From Ilyomonas sp964249755 (GTDB lineage Bacteria > Bacteroidota > Bacteroidia > Chitinophagales > Chitinophagaceae), in NCBI GenBank assembly GCA_964249755.1, contig CAXUDB010000001.1, positions 1,364,001-1,428,000 on the forward strand: a DNA stretch of 64,000 nucleotides, written 5' to 3'. The translations under genes and the position numbers were made by a program. Below the pieces are notes generated by a model, which saw nothing but the letters and a program-made list of their open reading frames with translations, searched no databases and had not been told where the DNA came from. Below are positions 1-8,672 of the stretch, one piece after another (the first letter of the stretch is position 1; every line of letters starts with the position of its first letter).

Positions 1-1777
1 TTTCGACGAAACACCAGTAGATATCGGCGCTTCTCATTTTAAACTAAAAGGAGATTTTTTTCTTACCGATACCCTCAGTGCGCATTTTAAGCTGATTGCT
101 AAATCAGATGCGATCAATTATAAGGAAGCTGCATCTCTGGTAACACCAAATGTACAAAGCAAAATCAACCTGGTTTCTCTTACGCGTCCGTTAGCTATTA
201 CTATGAACCTCGAAGGTCCAATGGCATTTCGTACCATACCGGTGGTAGATGTTCAGTGGGTAGTAAAAAATAATGAATTGGTTACGCCCGCAATTACACT
301 GGATAGCTGCAGCTTCACAGGAAGGTTTACCAACGAACGCAACAAAGCCTACCCCCGCACCGATGACAATTCTGAAATACAGTTGAGCAAACTCTCTGCA
401 ACCTGGGGCGGCATTTCACTTATTGCCAACACAAATACCATTGTTACTAACCTCGTACATCCTGTGCTGCAGTTCGATTTCAGCTCTAAGACTACATTGC
501 CTGCCCTAGATGAAAAACTGAAACTAGCAACTCTTCATTTCAAAAGCGGCAATGCATTGTTGAATGTGCAGTACAATGGTCCATTAGGCATAGACCCTTC
601 TATGATGCAATACCTGAGCGGCAACCTCGTAATTAAGGACGCCGAAGTGAACTATACTCCACGCAACCTGACGTTCGACAACTGTAACGGGGAAATTCTT
701 TTTTCGCAGACTAACCTGCTGGCAAGAGGCCTGCAGTGTGACCTGAACACCAACCACTTTAAGGTGGAAGTGGCCGGTAATAACCTGAACCTGCTGGCGC
801 AAACACAACTGCCTGGCGAGGCAACCCTTCTATGCTCTGTATTTACGCCCGACCTGAATTTGAATGATTTCAGGTCATTGTTTACAGCGCGCAGCAAAGC
901 CGTTGTAAGAAAGAAAGCCGCTGATAAAGGCTCGGCGCAAGGTCTTGTTCGGCTGGATGATGCTTTGGAGAATGGTACGATGGACATGAGCCTGAAAGCA
1001 AATGCTGTGCATCTGAACCGGTTTACCGCACGCAATGTGGAAGGTGAAATGAGTTTTACCAATGATGATATCAATGTAAATAACTTATCGTTGCAGCACG
1101 CCGACGGAACCTTGAAAATGCAGGCGAATGTGCACCAGGTGAATTCTTCATATCATGAGGCTTCTACTAAAGTTTCTTTGAGTAACATTAATGTGCAAAA
1201 GCTGTTTTATGCGTTTAATAATTTTGGCTTAACAGGGCTGACTTCTAATAATCTCACCGGCATTCTCAATATGAATTCGAACCTGCGGCTCGGGCTCGAC
1301 AATAAAGGAAACGTCATTCCGAAAACCATGCAGGGGAATCTTTATTTTTCGATTAAAAAAGGCGCCTTAAAACATTTTGAAGCGCTGAAAAACATACAAA
1401 AGTTCGCACTTAAAGACCGCGACCTGAGCAATGTAGAATTTGCCGAATTAAAAGACAGTCTTGAGCTGAAAAAAGACGAAATCTATATTCATCGTATGGA
1501 GATTGAATCGTCTGCAATAACAGCTTTCGTAGAGGGTATTTACAGCTTTGGAAACAATACTAATATCAGCATACAAGTGCCCCTGAGCAACTTTAAAAAG
1601 CGGGATGATGACTACGAAGTGAAGAATAAGGGCGCCAACCGGAAAGCCGGTGCCAGCGTATATCTCAGGGCAAAATCTGATGGAAAAGGCGGTGTAAAAT
1701 TTGGTCTCGACCTGTTTAAAAAATTGCGCGGCGATAAGTTTGAAGAGCAGTTTAAAGATGATTCGGGAACGAAGTAG
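1..1777 (+). CDS. AsmA-like protein, C-terminal part (5' end outside window)
   Basis: The frame is open from base 2, so the gene starts upstream of the window; about 591 residues are visible. The visible part is a long beta-rich chain without membrane segments. It ends in the AsmA-type C-terminal pattern: a low-complexity hydrophilic stretch, then a segment around EIYIHRMEIESSA, then a short polar tail. AsmA-family proteins are anchored in the inner membrane and reach into the periplasm, where they are linked to outer-membrane assembly and bridge-like lipid transfer. The N-terminal anchor is not in view. The last 26 bases overlap the 3' end of convergent purN. The family call is fairly secure; the substrate is unknown. 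Confidence 0.75.
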   Translation, partial: FDETPVDIGASHFKLKGDFFLTDTLSAHFKLIAKSDAINYKEAASLVTPNVQSKINLVSLTRPLAITMNLEGPMAFRTIPVVDVQWVVKNNELVTPAITLDSCSFTGRFTNERNKAYPRTDDNSEIQLSKLSATWGGISLIANTNTIVTNLVHPVLQFDFSSKTTLPALDEKLKLATLHFKSGNALLNVQYNGPLGIDPSMMQYLSGNLVIKDAEVNYTPRNLTFDNCNGEILFSQTNLLARGLQCDLNTNHFKVEVAGNNLNLLAQTQLPGEATLLCSVFTPDLNLNDFRSLFTARSKAVVRKKAADKGSAQGLVRLDDALENGTMDMSLKANAVHLNRFTARNVEGEMSFTNDDINVNNLSLQHADGTLKMQANVHQVNSSYHEASTKVSLSNINVQKLFYAFNNFGLTGLTSNNLTGILNMNSNLRLGLDNKGNVIPKTMQGNLYFSIKKGALKHFEALKNIQKFALKDRDLSNVEFAELKDSLELKKDEIYIHRMEIESSAITAFVEGIYSFGNNTNISIQVPLSNFKKRDDDYEVKNKGANRKAGASVYLRAKSDGKGGVKFGLDLFKKLRGDKFEEQFKDDSGTK

Positions 1778-2357
1778 CGACTTGGTTTGCAAAGCCTGCA
1801 ATATATCTTTCAATCACCTCCGGGTAATATTTATGTTCTAATGAGTGAATTCGTGTAGCCAGCGTTTCTGCTGTATCACCCGTTCGTACAGGACAAGCAG
1901 CTGAGAAAATGATTTCACCATTGTCATATACTTCATCTACTACATGAATGGTGATGCCGCTTTCCGTTTCGCCAGCGTCAATCACTGCCTGGTGCACAAA
2001 ATTTCCATACATGCCTTTGCCACCATACTTTGGCAACAGTGCCGGATGAATGTTTAAAATTCTTTCGGAAAATGCTTCCACTAAAGCATCGGGTATCTTC
2101 CATAGAAATCCGGCAAGAACAATGAAGTCTATGACTTTCGCCTTCAGTTCATCTATATAATAATTGCTTTTAAAGAAGGTTCCCTTTTCTATCATCAGAA
2201 CGGGTATCTCATTTTGCTTCGCAATGTTGATCACACCTGCACCCGGTTTATTGCATACCACTAAAGCTACCTCAATGGAAGAGTGATGTTTGAAATGCTG
2301 GATGATTTTTTCAGCATTGCTGCCGGCACCTGAAGCAAAAATAGCAATCCGTGTCAT
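1752..2357 (-). CDS. purN: phosphoribosylglycinamide formyltransferase (GAR transformylase)
   Basis: This 201-residue enzyme transfers a formyl group from 10-formyltetrahydrofolate to GAR in purine synthesis. The N-terminus carries the nucleotide-binding loop FASGAGSNAE. The catalytic Asn and His sit in NIHPALLPKY near residue 100, and the catalytic Asp in the VVDEVYDNGEI region near residue 140. The length matches stand-alone PurN proteins. The ATG at 2357 gives an N-terminus that begins directly with the first beta strand, as the family expects. The gene is convergent with the AsmA-like gene and overlaps it by 26 bp, leaving no room for a separate terminator. Fmt further along (11867-12802) shares the fold, but this protein lacks the Fmt C-terminal domain. 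Confidence 0.95.
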   Translation of the reverse strand: MTRIAIFASGAGSNAEKIIQHFKHHSSIEVALVVCNKPGAGVINIAKQNEIPVLMIEKGTFFKSNYYIDELKAKVIDFIVLAGFLWKIPDALVEAFSERILNIHPALLPKYGGKGMYGNFVHQAVIDAGETESGITIHVVDEVYDNGEIIFSAACPVRTGDTAETLATRIHSLEHKYYPEVIERYIAGFANQVATSFPNHL

Positions 2358-2496
2358 GTGTTTATGTTACAGCAAAAATAGGTGGAAGAACAGAGCCATA
2401 AATTGCCATTCTTTCTTTTGTTCCACTCATGCGCCGTAGAGGAACAGATGACTAAGCATAAATCGCTTTGGCATGTTTATTCATGTTTGAAGGAAT

Positions 2497-3066
2497 ATGG
2501 TTTTCATTCAAAACATAAAACATGGGATAATATTCTTCTGTTGCCTGTTTGCATTTTTTTCCTGTAGCCATAAACCGCAGCCACCCGATATATCTGACCT
2601 GATTTTATCTCTGAAAGAAACCGGTATCCTTATAACCACAGACTATACATTAACCAAAGTTATCCGCGCCAGCGATGATCAGACCTGGTATAAAGTCGGC
2701 GATAGAAAAATTCTTATCAACTGTGAAGCGAACCTGAAAGCGGGCATCAACCTGCAAGGACTTACAAAAGAAGATTTGACAAAGGAGAATGACAGCACGC
2801 TCCTTATCCGGCTGCCACATGCACAGTTGTTTAGCCTCAGCATTCCGCCCGATAAGATACAGGTCGCTTATCAGGAAATTGGTGCGCTCAGAGATCCATT
2901 TACCGCAAGCGAAAGAGAGCAATTAATTGCACAGGCTGAACCACAAATTAAATCGCTGGTAGCTTCGCTTGGCATTCTGCAAACGGCAGAAGCAAACGCT
3001 ACTGTTTTTATACAACGTTTGTCTCAAACAGCGGGCTTCAAAGAAGTAATAATAACGTATCAATAA
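2497..3066 (+). CDS. DUF4230 lipoprotein
   Basis: A 189-residue DUF4230 protein. The N-terminus is a short lipoprotein signal (IIFFCCLFAFFSC) with a lipobox cysteine near residue 23, so the mature protein is probably tethered to a membrane facing the periplasm. The body has the DUF4230 pattern: a strand-rich segment with a basic K.lInceanlkAGInl stretch, then an amphipathic helix-rich C-terminus with EREQLIAQAEPQIKSLV. The function of DUF4230 is not known. The gene lies 8 bp before a second DUF4230 gene, so the two are probably co-transcribed paralogues. The start at 2497 is preceded by AGGA at close spacing; upstream extensions would spoil the signal peptide. Confidence 0.75.
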   Translation: MVFIQNIKHGIIFFCCLFAFFSCSHKPQPPDISDLILSLKETGILITTDYTLTKVIRASDDQTWYKVGDRKILINCEANLKAGINLQGLTKEDLTKENDSTLLIRLPHAQLFSLSIPPDKIQVAYQEIGALRDPFTASEREQLIAQAEPQIKSLVASLGILQTAEANATVFIQRLSQTAGFKEVIITYQ

Positions 3067-3074
3067 AGCGGGAG

Positions 3075-3716
3075 ATGAAGAGAATAAGAAACATACTGGT
3101 CATCGTTGTTGTTATTGCCTTGTCGCTTTGGTTATTTAGTAAAATAAAAAGCCTGCCTGCATTCAGCGATTTATTCAAACCCAAAAAAGTAACCATTGCC
3201 AACTCGCCGGTTGCCGTCAAACAGATACAGGCGCTTGCGCAGTTAGTAACTGTTTCTATGTATGAAGAACTGGTGGTGGACAGCAGTATCAATCATTCTA
3301 AAATACTGCCCGTTCCTTTGCTGCCAAATGTCATGCTGTATAATGATGAAAACACATTGGTCATCGTTGGAAAACTAACCGCACATGTTGGTATTGATAT
3401 GCAACAGTTGAGCAATTTAGATATCAGTGGGAGTAAGGATTCTATTTATATCGTGCTGCCGGCAGCAGAAGTGCTGGATGTCATCATCAATCCTTCCGAT
3501 GTATCTATATTTATAGAGAAAGGTGACTGGAACAACGAAGCCGTAACCAACCTGAAAAGGAAGATGCAAACTATTGCAATTGCCGATGCGAAGAGCCGCG
3601 GCTTGCTGCTTCAATCAGAAAAAAAAGCAAAAGAAATCCTGACCCGTTTTTTTACCGCGGCGGGTTATAAAACGGTGGTTATCCAATTTAAAGAAGAAAG
3701 TTTACAAATCGGGTGA
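3075..3716 (+). CDS. DUF4230 membrane-anchored protein
   Basis: A 213-residue paralogue of the preceding gene. It starts with a basic N-terminus and one membrane helix (about residues 5-22, ILVIVVVIALSLWLF) rather than a lipobox. The remainder shows the DUF4230 order: a YEELVVDSSI segment, VGKLTAHVGIDMQQL, and a C-terminal helix with RKMQTIAIADAKSRG followed by ILTRFFTAAGYKTVVIQF. The tandem arrangement, one lipoprotein and one inner-membrane-anchored copy, suggests a cooperating pair, but this is inference and no biochemical role is known for the family. GGAG directly abuts the ATG. Confidence 0.75.
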   Translation: MKRIRNILVIVVVIALSLWLFSKIKSLPAFSDLFKPKKVTIANSPVAVKQIQALAQLVTVSMYEELVVDSSINHSKILPVPLLPNVMLYNDENTLVIVGKLTAHVGIDMQQLSNLDISGSKDSIYIVLPAAEVLDVIINPSDVSIFIEKGDWNNEAVTNLKRKMQTIAIADAKSRGLLLQSEKKAKEILTRFFTAAGYKTVVIQFKEESLQIG

Positions 3717-4092
3717 GCAAATTAAGTCTTATGTAACAGCTTATTTGCTTACATTTATCATATACATATCCGTATTGCCAGTCATTGCGAAGCAGGAAGC
3801 AATCTTTGTTATACAGTAAAAGCAGCTTGTAAGCTGTAAGGATGCTGGCTTCCTTCGTTTGTATTTAGTTCTGTTTCCTACTCATAAACCTGTTTCTATG
3901 CAGTCCACAGATCGCTTCCTGCTTCGCAATGACGGGCGCAGCTTGCTTCATGTGTGCAATCAATCATTAAACTATAATTAAAATCATTGTTATCTCACTG
4001 CCATTCTGTACCTCTTTCTTGGTGCAGACAGCATTGTGGCTTATTTTTACACACTAATCTACCAAACCGGTGGACTAATCGTTTTTAGCAAG
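3717..4092. other. intergenic region between DUF4230 pair and cobA
   Basis: No gene was found here. The stretch holds the 25-bp inverted repeat pair listed separately. A candidate Bacteroidota-type -7 box, TATTTTTA, lies at 4042-4049 (one mismatch to TAnnTTTG). If used, transcription would begin near 4055, which favours the ATG at 4093 as the cobA start over the GTG at 4036. Confidence 0.5.
3781..3933. repeat. inverted repeat pair of a REP-like 25-mer
   Basis: The arm at 3781-3805 (begins GTCATTGCGAAGCAGGAAGC) is the reverse complement of 3909-3933 with a single mismatch; 103 bp separate them. The centre contains a small palindrome, CAGCTTGTAAGCTG. The same motif family (GCTTCG-CCTCGCAATGACG) recurs as a tandem triplet at 54850-54933. 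REP-like intergenic elements of this motif type are, to my recollection, widespread in bacteria; whether this pair is mobile or simply forms a hairpin cannot be judged here. Confidence 0.8.
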
Positions 4093-4935
4093 ATGCCGCA
4101 AAAAAGAACTGTGATATTTATAGGCGCCGGTCCCGGCGATCCCGAACTGCTTACCGTTAAGGCGATGAAGGCTTTGCAAACGGCAGATGTGGTGATAGCA
4201 GACAGGCTGGTGAGCGAAGACATCATTACGCAATATGTGCCTTATACAGCGCAGATAATACCGGTTGGAAAAGAAGGAAGAAGCGGTCTTTCCACGTCGC
4301 AAAAAGAGATCAACGAATTACTGGTTGCAAAGGCAAAGGAATGCAATAATGTAGTGCGGTTAAAAGGCGGTGATGTATCTGTCTTCTCCAATATTCTGGA
4401 TGAATTGCTGGCGCTGAAAGCTGCCGGCATTGATTACGAAATCATTCCGGGCATTACGGCTTTGTCGGGTGCCGCGGCATATACGGGCATTCCGCTTACA
4501 GCAAGAAATTATGCAACCGGCCTACGCATTCTCACCTATTACAGCAGCACCATCATTGACGAGCCGTCATGGAAAGAAATGGCGGGTATGAAAGACACAC
4601 TGGTGTTTTATATGTCGGGTCATTCGCTGTCCGAAGTAGTGAAACATTTATTGAAACAAGGTGCGGATGAATCTACGCCTTTTGTTGTAATTGAGCAGGC
4701 AACAACGCCGCATCAATATGTACATTCCTATACGTTGCGCCTGTTTGCTGACAACTGTCAGGGTGAGATTTTTATAAGTCCTGCGTTGGTTATTATTGGT
4801 AAAGTGACAGGCTTGTATAAAGCCTTTGCCTGGCTGCCAAATAATAACGAGCGCACCGCTTATTTTACGCCGCTGGATGCGGTGACCGAACTTTTTAATG
4901 AAGTAAAAAATGGAGATAATGTTAGCCGGTGCTAA
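4093..4935 (+). CDS. cobA: uroporphyrinogen-III C-methyltransferase (SUMT)
   Basis: This 280-residue S-adenosylmethionine-dependent enzyme methylates uroporphyrinogen III at C2 and C7 to give precorrin-2. The family motifs are in order: GAGPGDPELLT near the start, DRLVSEDI, VVRLKGGDVSVF in the middle, and the IIPGITALSGAAAYTGIPLT loop. It is a stand-alone SUMT without the CysG N-terminal half; that half is encoded by the Met8-like gene at 8673. I chose the ATG at 4093 because the protein then begins just before the first strand and a candidate -7 box lies at 4042. A GTG at 4036 would add 19 residues. The 3' end overlaps cysJ by 17-26 bp, implying translational coupling. The product feeds siroheme for the sulfite reductase downstream. 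Confidence 0.9.
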   Translation: MPQKRTVIFIGAGPGDPELLTVKAMKALQTADVVIADRLVSEDIITQYVPYTAQIIPVGKEGRSGLSTSQKEINELLVAKAKECNNVVRLKGGDVSVFSNILDELLALKAAGIDYEIIPGITALSGAAAYTGIPLTARNYATGLRILTYYSSTIIDEPSWKEMAGMKDTLVFYMSGHSLSEVVKHLLKQGADESTPFVVIEQATTPHQYVHSYTLRLFADNCQGEIFISPALVIIGKVTGLYKAFAWLPNNNERTAYFTPLDAVTELFNEVKNGDNVSRC

Positions 4936-6631
4936 ATTGAAAGCGTTCCGCGAATTAATAGCGCATGCTTCCAGGGAAGAACTCATCTGGATCAGTGGCT
5001 ATGTAAGCGCGTTGATTGGAGAAAACGAAACGGCAACTGCCGCCGCGCCTGCGGCAAACGCAGCCGGCACAAGCGTTTTAGCCGGCTGCACCGTTGTGTA
5101 CGGAACCGAAAGCGGCAACTCGAAAAAAGTTGCAAATGACCTGTCGTCAAAAATAAAAAAGCAGGGCTTGCCGGTAAAAACAAAAAGCCTTGACCAATAT
5201 AAAACAGCCGATCTGTCAAAAGAAAGTTGCTTATTAGTTGTGATGAGCACACAAGGCGATGGCGAACCGCCCGCAACGGCTAAGAAGTTTTACGATTATT
5301 TATTGGGCAATGAAATAAAGCTTGATAAGCTGAAATACAGCGTGCTTGCGCTGGGCGATACTTCGTATCCCTTGTTTTGCAAAGCCGGCGAAGATGTGGA
5401 CGAACGCCTCGCTCTCTTAGGCGCACAGCGCATTGTTCCCATGAAGAAATGCGATACAGATTTTGAGCCCGAAGCGAAAGAATGGATTGATGAATTGCTC
5501 AACTCAGCGGTGCAGTCGGCGTCGGCGGCAGAACCTGTTGTTGTCAAAGCAAAACCGGCAACATCCGGCAAGAAAATTCATAAAGGAAATATTGCAACTA
5601 GCATCAACCTGAACGACCGCGAAAGTGCGAAGGAAACTTATCATATTGAAATCGCCACTGAAGATGAGGTTGTGTATGAGCCGGGCGATTCAATCGGCAT
5701 CATTGCAAAGAATACCGATGCTTCGGTTGGTAAAATATTAGAGCTGCTGGAAGTAAATGCCATGCAGCCATTCACGTTTAAGAACAGCACGTACACAGCA
5801 GCGGAGTTGTTTAAACACAAGATAAACATTCAGTATTTGCCGGAACGGATTATCCAGCAATATGCAAAGCTGCTGAACAAAGACATTCCTTCCATGCGCA
5901 TGGACCTGGCTGACCTGCTTCGCATTTACCCGTTCGATCAGTCGGTGAATGTGCAGCAACTGATCGATATTTTAGACCCGGTATCGCCGCGGCTGTATTC
6001 GGTTTCATCGTCTCCGGCATCGCATGGAAACAACGAGGTTCACATTACCGTGAGCCGCAGCCTGTTCGAGCTGGACAGCCAGAAACGCTTTGGGTTGTGC
6101 TCCGATTATTTATCGTGCAAAGCTATAAATGACGAACTGGAGTTTTATGTGCAGAAAAACAGTTCGTTCAAGCTGCCTTCCGGTGATGAAGATGTGATTA
6201 TGATTGGACCGGGAACCGGCATTGCGCCATTCCGCTCGTTCCTGTTTGAAAGAGATGCACAAGGCGCACAGGGCAGGAACTGGCTTTTCTTTGGCGACCA
6301 GCATTTTGTATCTGACTTTTTGTACCAAACGGAACTATTAAGCTTCTTCGAAACCGGAACGCTGACGCGGTTGAACACAGCGTTTTCGAGAGACCAGAAA
6401 GAGAAGATTTATGTGCAGCACCGCATGTGGCAGCAAAGAACGGAATTGTATGACTGGATCAGCAACGGCGCCATCGTTTACATTTGCGGCGCCAAGCACC
6501 CGATGAGCACCGATGTTGAAAATATGCTGCTGCAGATTTTCCAGGAAAAAGGTAGCATGAACGAGGAAGAAGCCTCTGACTATTTAACGGCGCTGGGCGA
6601 TAGCGGGAAGTATCATAAGGATGTGTATTAA
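4910..6631 (+). CDS. cysJ: sulfite reductase flavoprotein subunit (CysJ-like diflavin reductase)
   Basis: A diflavin reductase of 573 residues. An N-terminal flavodoxin domain (about 58-195) begins VVYGTESGNSKKVA and has the FMN loop STQGDGEPP. An FAD-binding part carries RLYSVSSSPASH near residue 360. The NADPH-binding part begins GPGTGIAPFRSFL near 430 and ends with YICGAKHPM and a C-terminal aromatic residue. It moves electrons from NADPH through FAD and FMN to the hemoprotein subunit. A CYPOR or nitric-oxide-synthase-like reductase would look similar, but the neighbours cobA, cysI and a siroheme synthase point to sulfite reduction. An ATG at 4919 is an equally possible start. The gene overlaps cobA. 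Confidence 0.88.
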   Translation: MEIMLAGAKLKAFRELIAHASREELIWISGYVSALIGENETATAAAPAANAAGTSVLAGCTVVYGTESGNSKKVANDLSSKIKKQGLPVKTKSLDQYKTADLSKESCLLVVMSTQGDGEPPATAKKFYDYLLGNEIKLDKLKYSVLALGDTSYPLFCKAGEDVDERLALLGAQRIVPMKKCDTDFEPEAKEWIDELLNSAVQSASAAEPVVVKAKPATSGKKIHKGNIATSINLNDRESAKETYHIEIATEDEVVYEPGDSIGIIAKNTDASVGKILELLEVNAMQPFTFKNSTYTAAELFKHKINIQYLPERIIQQYAKLLNKDIPSMRMDLADLLRIYPFDQSVNVQQLIDILDPVSPRLYSVSSSPASHGNNEVHITVSRSLFELDSQKRFGLCSDYLSCKAINDELEFYVQKNSSFKLPSGDEDVIMIGPGTGIAPFRSFLFERDAQGAQGRNWLFFGDQHFVSDFLYQTELLSFFETGTLTRLNTAFSRDQKEKIYVQHRMWQQRTELYDWISNGAIVYICGAKHPMSTDVENMLLQIFQEKGSMNEEEASDYLTALGDSGKYHKDVY

Positions 6632-6765
6632 GAAGCTGTCAGCTATGAAGTTTGAGTTATAAGAAATTGTATCAGGTAGTAAGTAATAAGATTTTTTGTG
6701 TTAGTCTGTGGTTTTATGACTTTGTGATTGGTCAGCTAAATTTCTGACAAAGCGTACAAGAGTGA

Positions 6766-6850
6766 TTCTTTTTTCCTTTTACTTAAAAAGAAAAAACAAC
6801 AAATCAAGATTGCAACGATACTTAAGCGGAGTTGCTGGCCTCTGGTTCAA
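6766..6850 (+). repeat. two-hairpin dispersed element, copy A
   Basis: Stem 1 pairs TTCTTTTT (6766-6773) with AAAAAGAA (6785-6792). After an A-rich spacer and a CAAG, stem 2 pairs GCAAC (6812-6816) with GTTGC (6831-6835), followed by TGGCC. This is the most diverged of four elements with the same order of parts (others at 14263, 50735 and 59169). Confidence 0.5.
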
Positions 6851-6890
6851 AATGGCTGTTATTTGTATTTTGTATTTGTATTTTTAAACT

Positions 6891-6956
6891 GATAGCTGAA
6901 TGCTGACGGCTGATGGCTTTCAAAAGCTCACGCCTCATAGCTCACAGCTTATACCT
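6891..6956. repeat. degenerate heptamer tracts in cysI leader
   Basis: Four consecutive 7-mers of form GAnnGCT (6891-6918) are followed by three bases and then five consecutive 7-mers near the consensus CAYAGCT (6922-6956). The tract ends 6 bp before the cysI ATG, so it makes up most of the cysI 5' leader. Confidence 0.8.
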
Positions 6957-6962
6957 AATAAC

Positions 6963-8612
6963 ATGAGTGATTCTCCTTCGGAACGGATAAAGAAAGAAAG
7001 TGAGGGCTTGCGCGGCACGCTGAAAGAAAGCCTGCTGGACGAGCATACCGGCGCGATACGTGAAGACGACCAGTTGCTGATGAAGCATCACGGCATGTAT
7101 ATGCAGGACGACCGCGACCGGCGCGAAGAACGGGCAGAAAAGAAATTGGAGCGCCTGTATTCGTTTATGATCAGGCTGCGGCTGCCGGGCGGTTTTTTAA
7201 CGGCAGAACAATGGGAAGCGCTGCATCATGTAACGGGCGAACACACGACGGGCGTGATAAAAATTACGTCGCGGCAAACGGTACAGTTGCATGGCATTCT
7301 GAAGAACCATATTAAGCCAACGCTGAAAGAATTTAATGCGTTTCATTTGGATAGTATTGCCGCCTGCGGTGATGTGAACCGGAATGTAACCGCAACGGCG
7401 CATCCGAATGCATCGCCGATACATGAAGAGGTGTTTAACTATGCGGACAAGCTGAGTTTGTTGTTGTTACCCAAGACAAGAGCATACTACGAGATCTGGC
7501 TGGATGATGAAAAGCTGGTTGAGAAAACAGAAGACGATCCGCTGTACCAGGATAGATATTTACCACGCAAATTCAAGATTGCAATAGCCATTCCACCATA
7601 TAACGATGTGGACATTTTCACCAATGATGTTGGCTTGATTGCGATCATTGAGAATGAGGAACTGGTTGGCTTTAACATCAGCGCCGGTGGCGGTTTGGGT
7701 ACAACGCATGGCAATACAGAAACATATCCGCGATTAGGCAATGTGCTGGGCTATGTGGAGAAGAAAGACGTGGAAAAAGTGGTGTATGAAATTGTAACCA
7801 CGCAGCGTGATTTTGGTAACCGCAGTGACAGGAAATTATCGCGGTTGAAATATACCATTGACCGCATGGGGCTGGATGTTTTTAAGGCGGAAGTAGAAAG
7901 TAGGATTGGCTTCCAACTTGCGCCGGCAAAGGTTTTCAGCTTTAAGGATAGAAGTGATGATTATGGCTGGAAACAGAACCACGAAGGCAAATGGTATTAC
8001 ACGGCGTTTATTGAAAATGGTCGCATTGCCGACGAGAACGAACTGCTGATCAAAACGGCTTGTCTGGAAATCGCGCAAAGCCGGAAAGCGAACTTCCGGT
8101 TTACATGCAATCAGAACCTGATCATCAGCGATGTGATGGAGGAAGACAAAGATTTTGTGAATGCGGTTTTGGAGAAATATAATGTTGTGTTCAATACAAA
8201 TGCGGCTTCGCAAACACGCAAACAATCTATGGCTTGCGTGGCGTTTAATACCTGCCCGCTGGCACTGGCGGAAGCACAGCGTTATCTGCCGCAATTGTTA
8301 GATAAAATTGATGATCTGCAACGCGAACACGATATTGCTGAAGAGCCGATTATCATCCGCATGACGGGCTGCCCGAATGGTTGTGCGCGTCCTTATATTT
8401 CGGAGATTGGTTTTGTGGGAACGGCTTACGGACGTTATAACGTGATGCTGGGCAGTGATGTGGCAGGTTATCGCCTGAACAAACTATACAAAGAAAACCT
8501 GAACGAAGAAGAGATATTGAGCGAGCTGGATGTGTTGTTTGGCAGGTATGCAAACAACCGGTTGGAGCATGAACCGTTTGGTGATTTCGTGATGCGCGAG
8601 GCGATTGTATAG
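6963..8612 (+). CDS. cysI: sulfite reductase hemoprotein subunit (CysI-like)
   Basis: A 549-residue nitrite/sulfite reductase family hemoprotein reducing sulfite to sulfide with six electrons. The two Cys pairs that hold the siroheme-[4Fe-4S] centre are clear: CVAFNTC near residues 425-431 and CPNGC near 470-474. Around them are the family segments CPLALAEAQR, RMTGCPNGCARP and LGSDVAGYRLN. Two ferredoxin-like halves are present, with KITSRQTVQLHGI in the first. The ATG at 6963 gives an N-terminus MSDSPSERIKK like CysI proteins; an upstream in-frame start at 6900 would translate repeat DNA. Length and the CysJ-like partner argue for the NADPH-dependent enzyme rather than a ferredoxin-dependent one. 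The leader is unusual (heptamer tract and hairpin element). Confidence 0.92.
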   Translation: MSDSPSERIKKESEGLRGTLKESLLDEHTGAIREDDQLLMKHHGMYMQDDRDRREERAEKKLERLYSFMIRLRLPGGFLTAEQWEALHHVTGEHTTGVIKITSRQTVQLHGILKNHIKPTLKEFNAFHLDSIAACGDVNRNVTATAHPNASPIHEEVFNYADKLSLLLLPKTRAYYEIWLDDEKLVEKTEDDPLYQDRYLPRKFKIAIAIPPYNDVDIFTNDVGLIAIIENEELVGFNISAGGGLGTTHGNTETYPRLGNVLGYVEKKDVEKVVYEIVTTQRDFGNRSDRKLSRLKYTIDRMGLDVFKAEVESRIGFQLAPAKVFSFKDRSDDYGWKQNHEGKWYYTAFIENGRIADENELLIKTACLEIAQSRKANFRFTCNQNLIISDVMEEDKDFVNAVLEKYNVVFNTNAASQTRKQSMACVAFNTCPLALAEAQRYLPQLLDKIDDLQREHDIAEEPIIIRMTGCPNGCARPYISEIGFVGTAYGRYNVMLGSDVAGYRLNKLYKENLNEEEILSELDVLFGRYANNRLEHEPFGDFVMREAIV

Positions 8613-8672
8613 AACACAGATGATCCCGAATAACCGGGACACGGATGTTTTGGATTTTTTATTAAATTAACT

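Larger units (their letters stand above)
6632..6962. other. intergenic leader between cysJ and cysI
   Basis: No gene here. The 331-bp stretch carries one copy of the two-hairpin dispersed element (6766-6850) followed by degenerate heptamer tracts (6891-6956) that run almost to the cysI start codon. A reading frame extending cysI upstream to 6900 is translated repeat and is not likely to be real. Confidence 0.7.

Noticed and set aside
1752..1777. 26-bp convergent overlap of the AsmA-like gene and purN
   Set aside because: Short tail-to-tail overlaps are common and need no special explanation.
6900..6962. Upstream extension of the cysI start
   Set aside because: The 21 extra codons are repeat DNA, and CysI proteins begin near MSDSPSERIKK.
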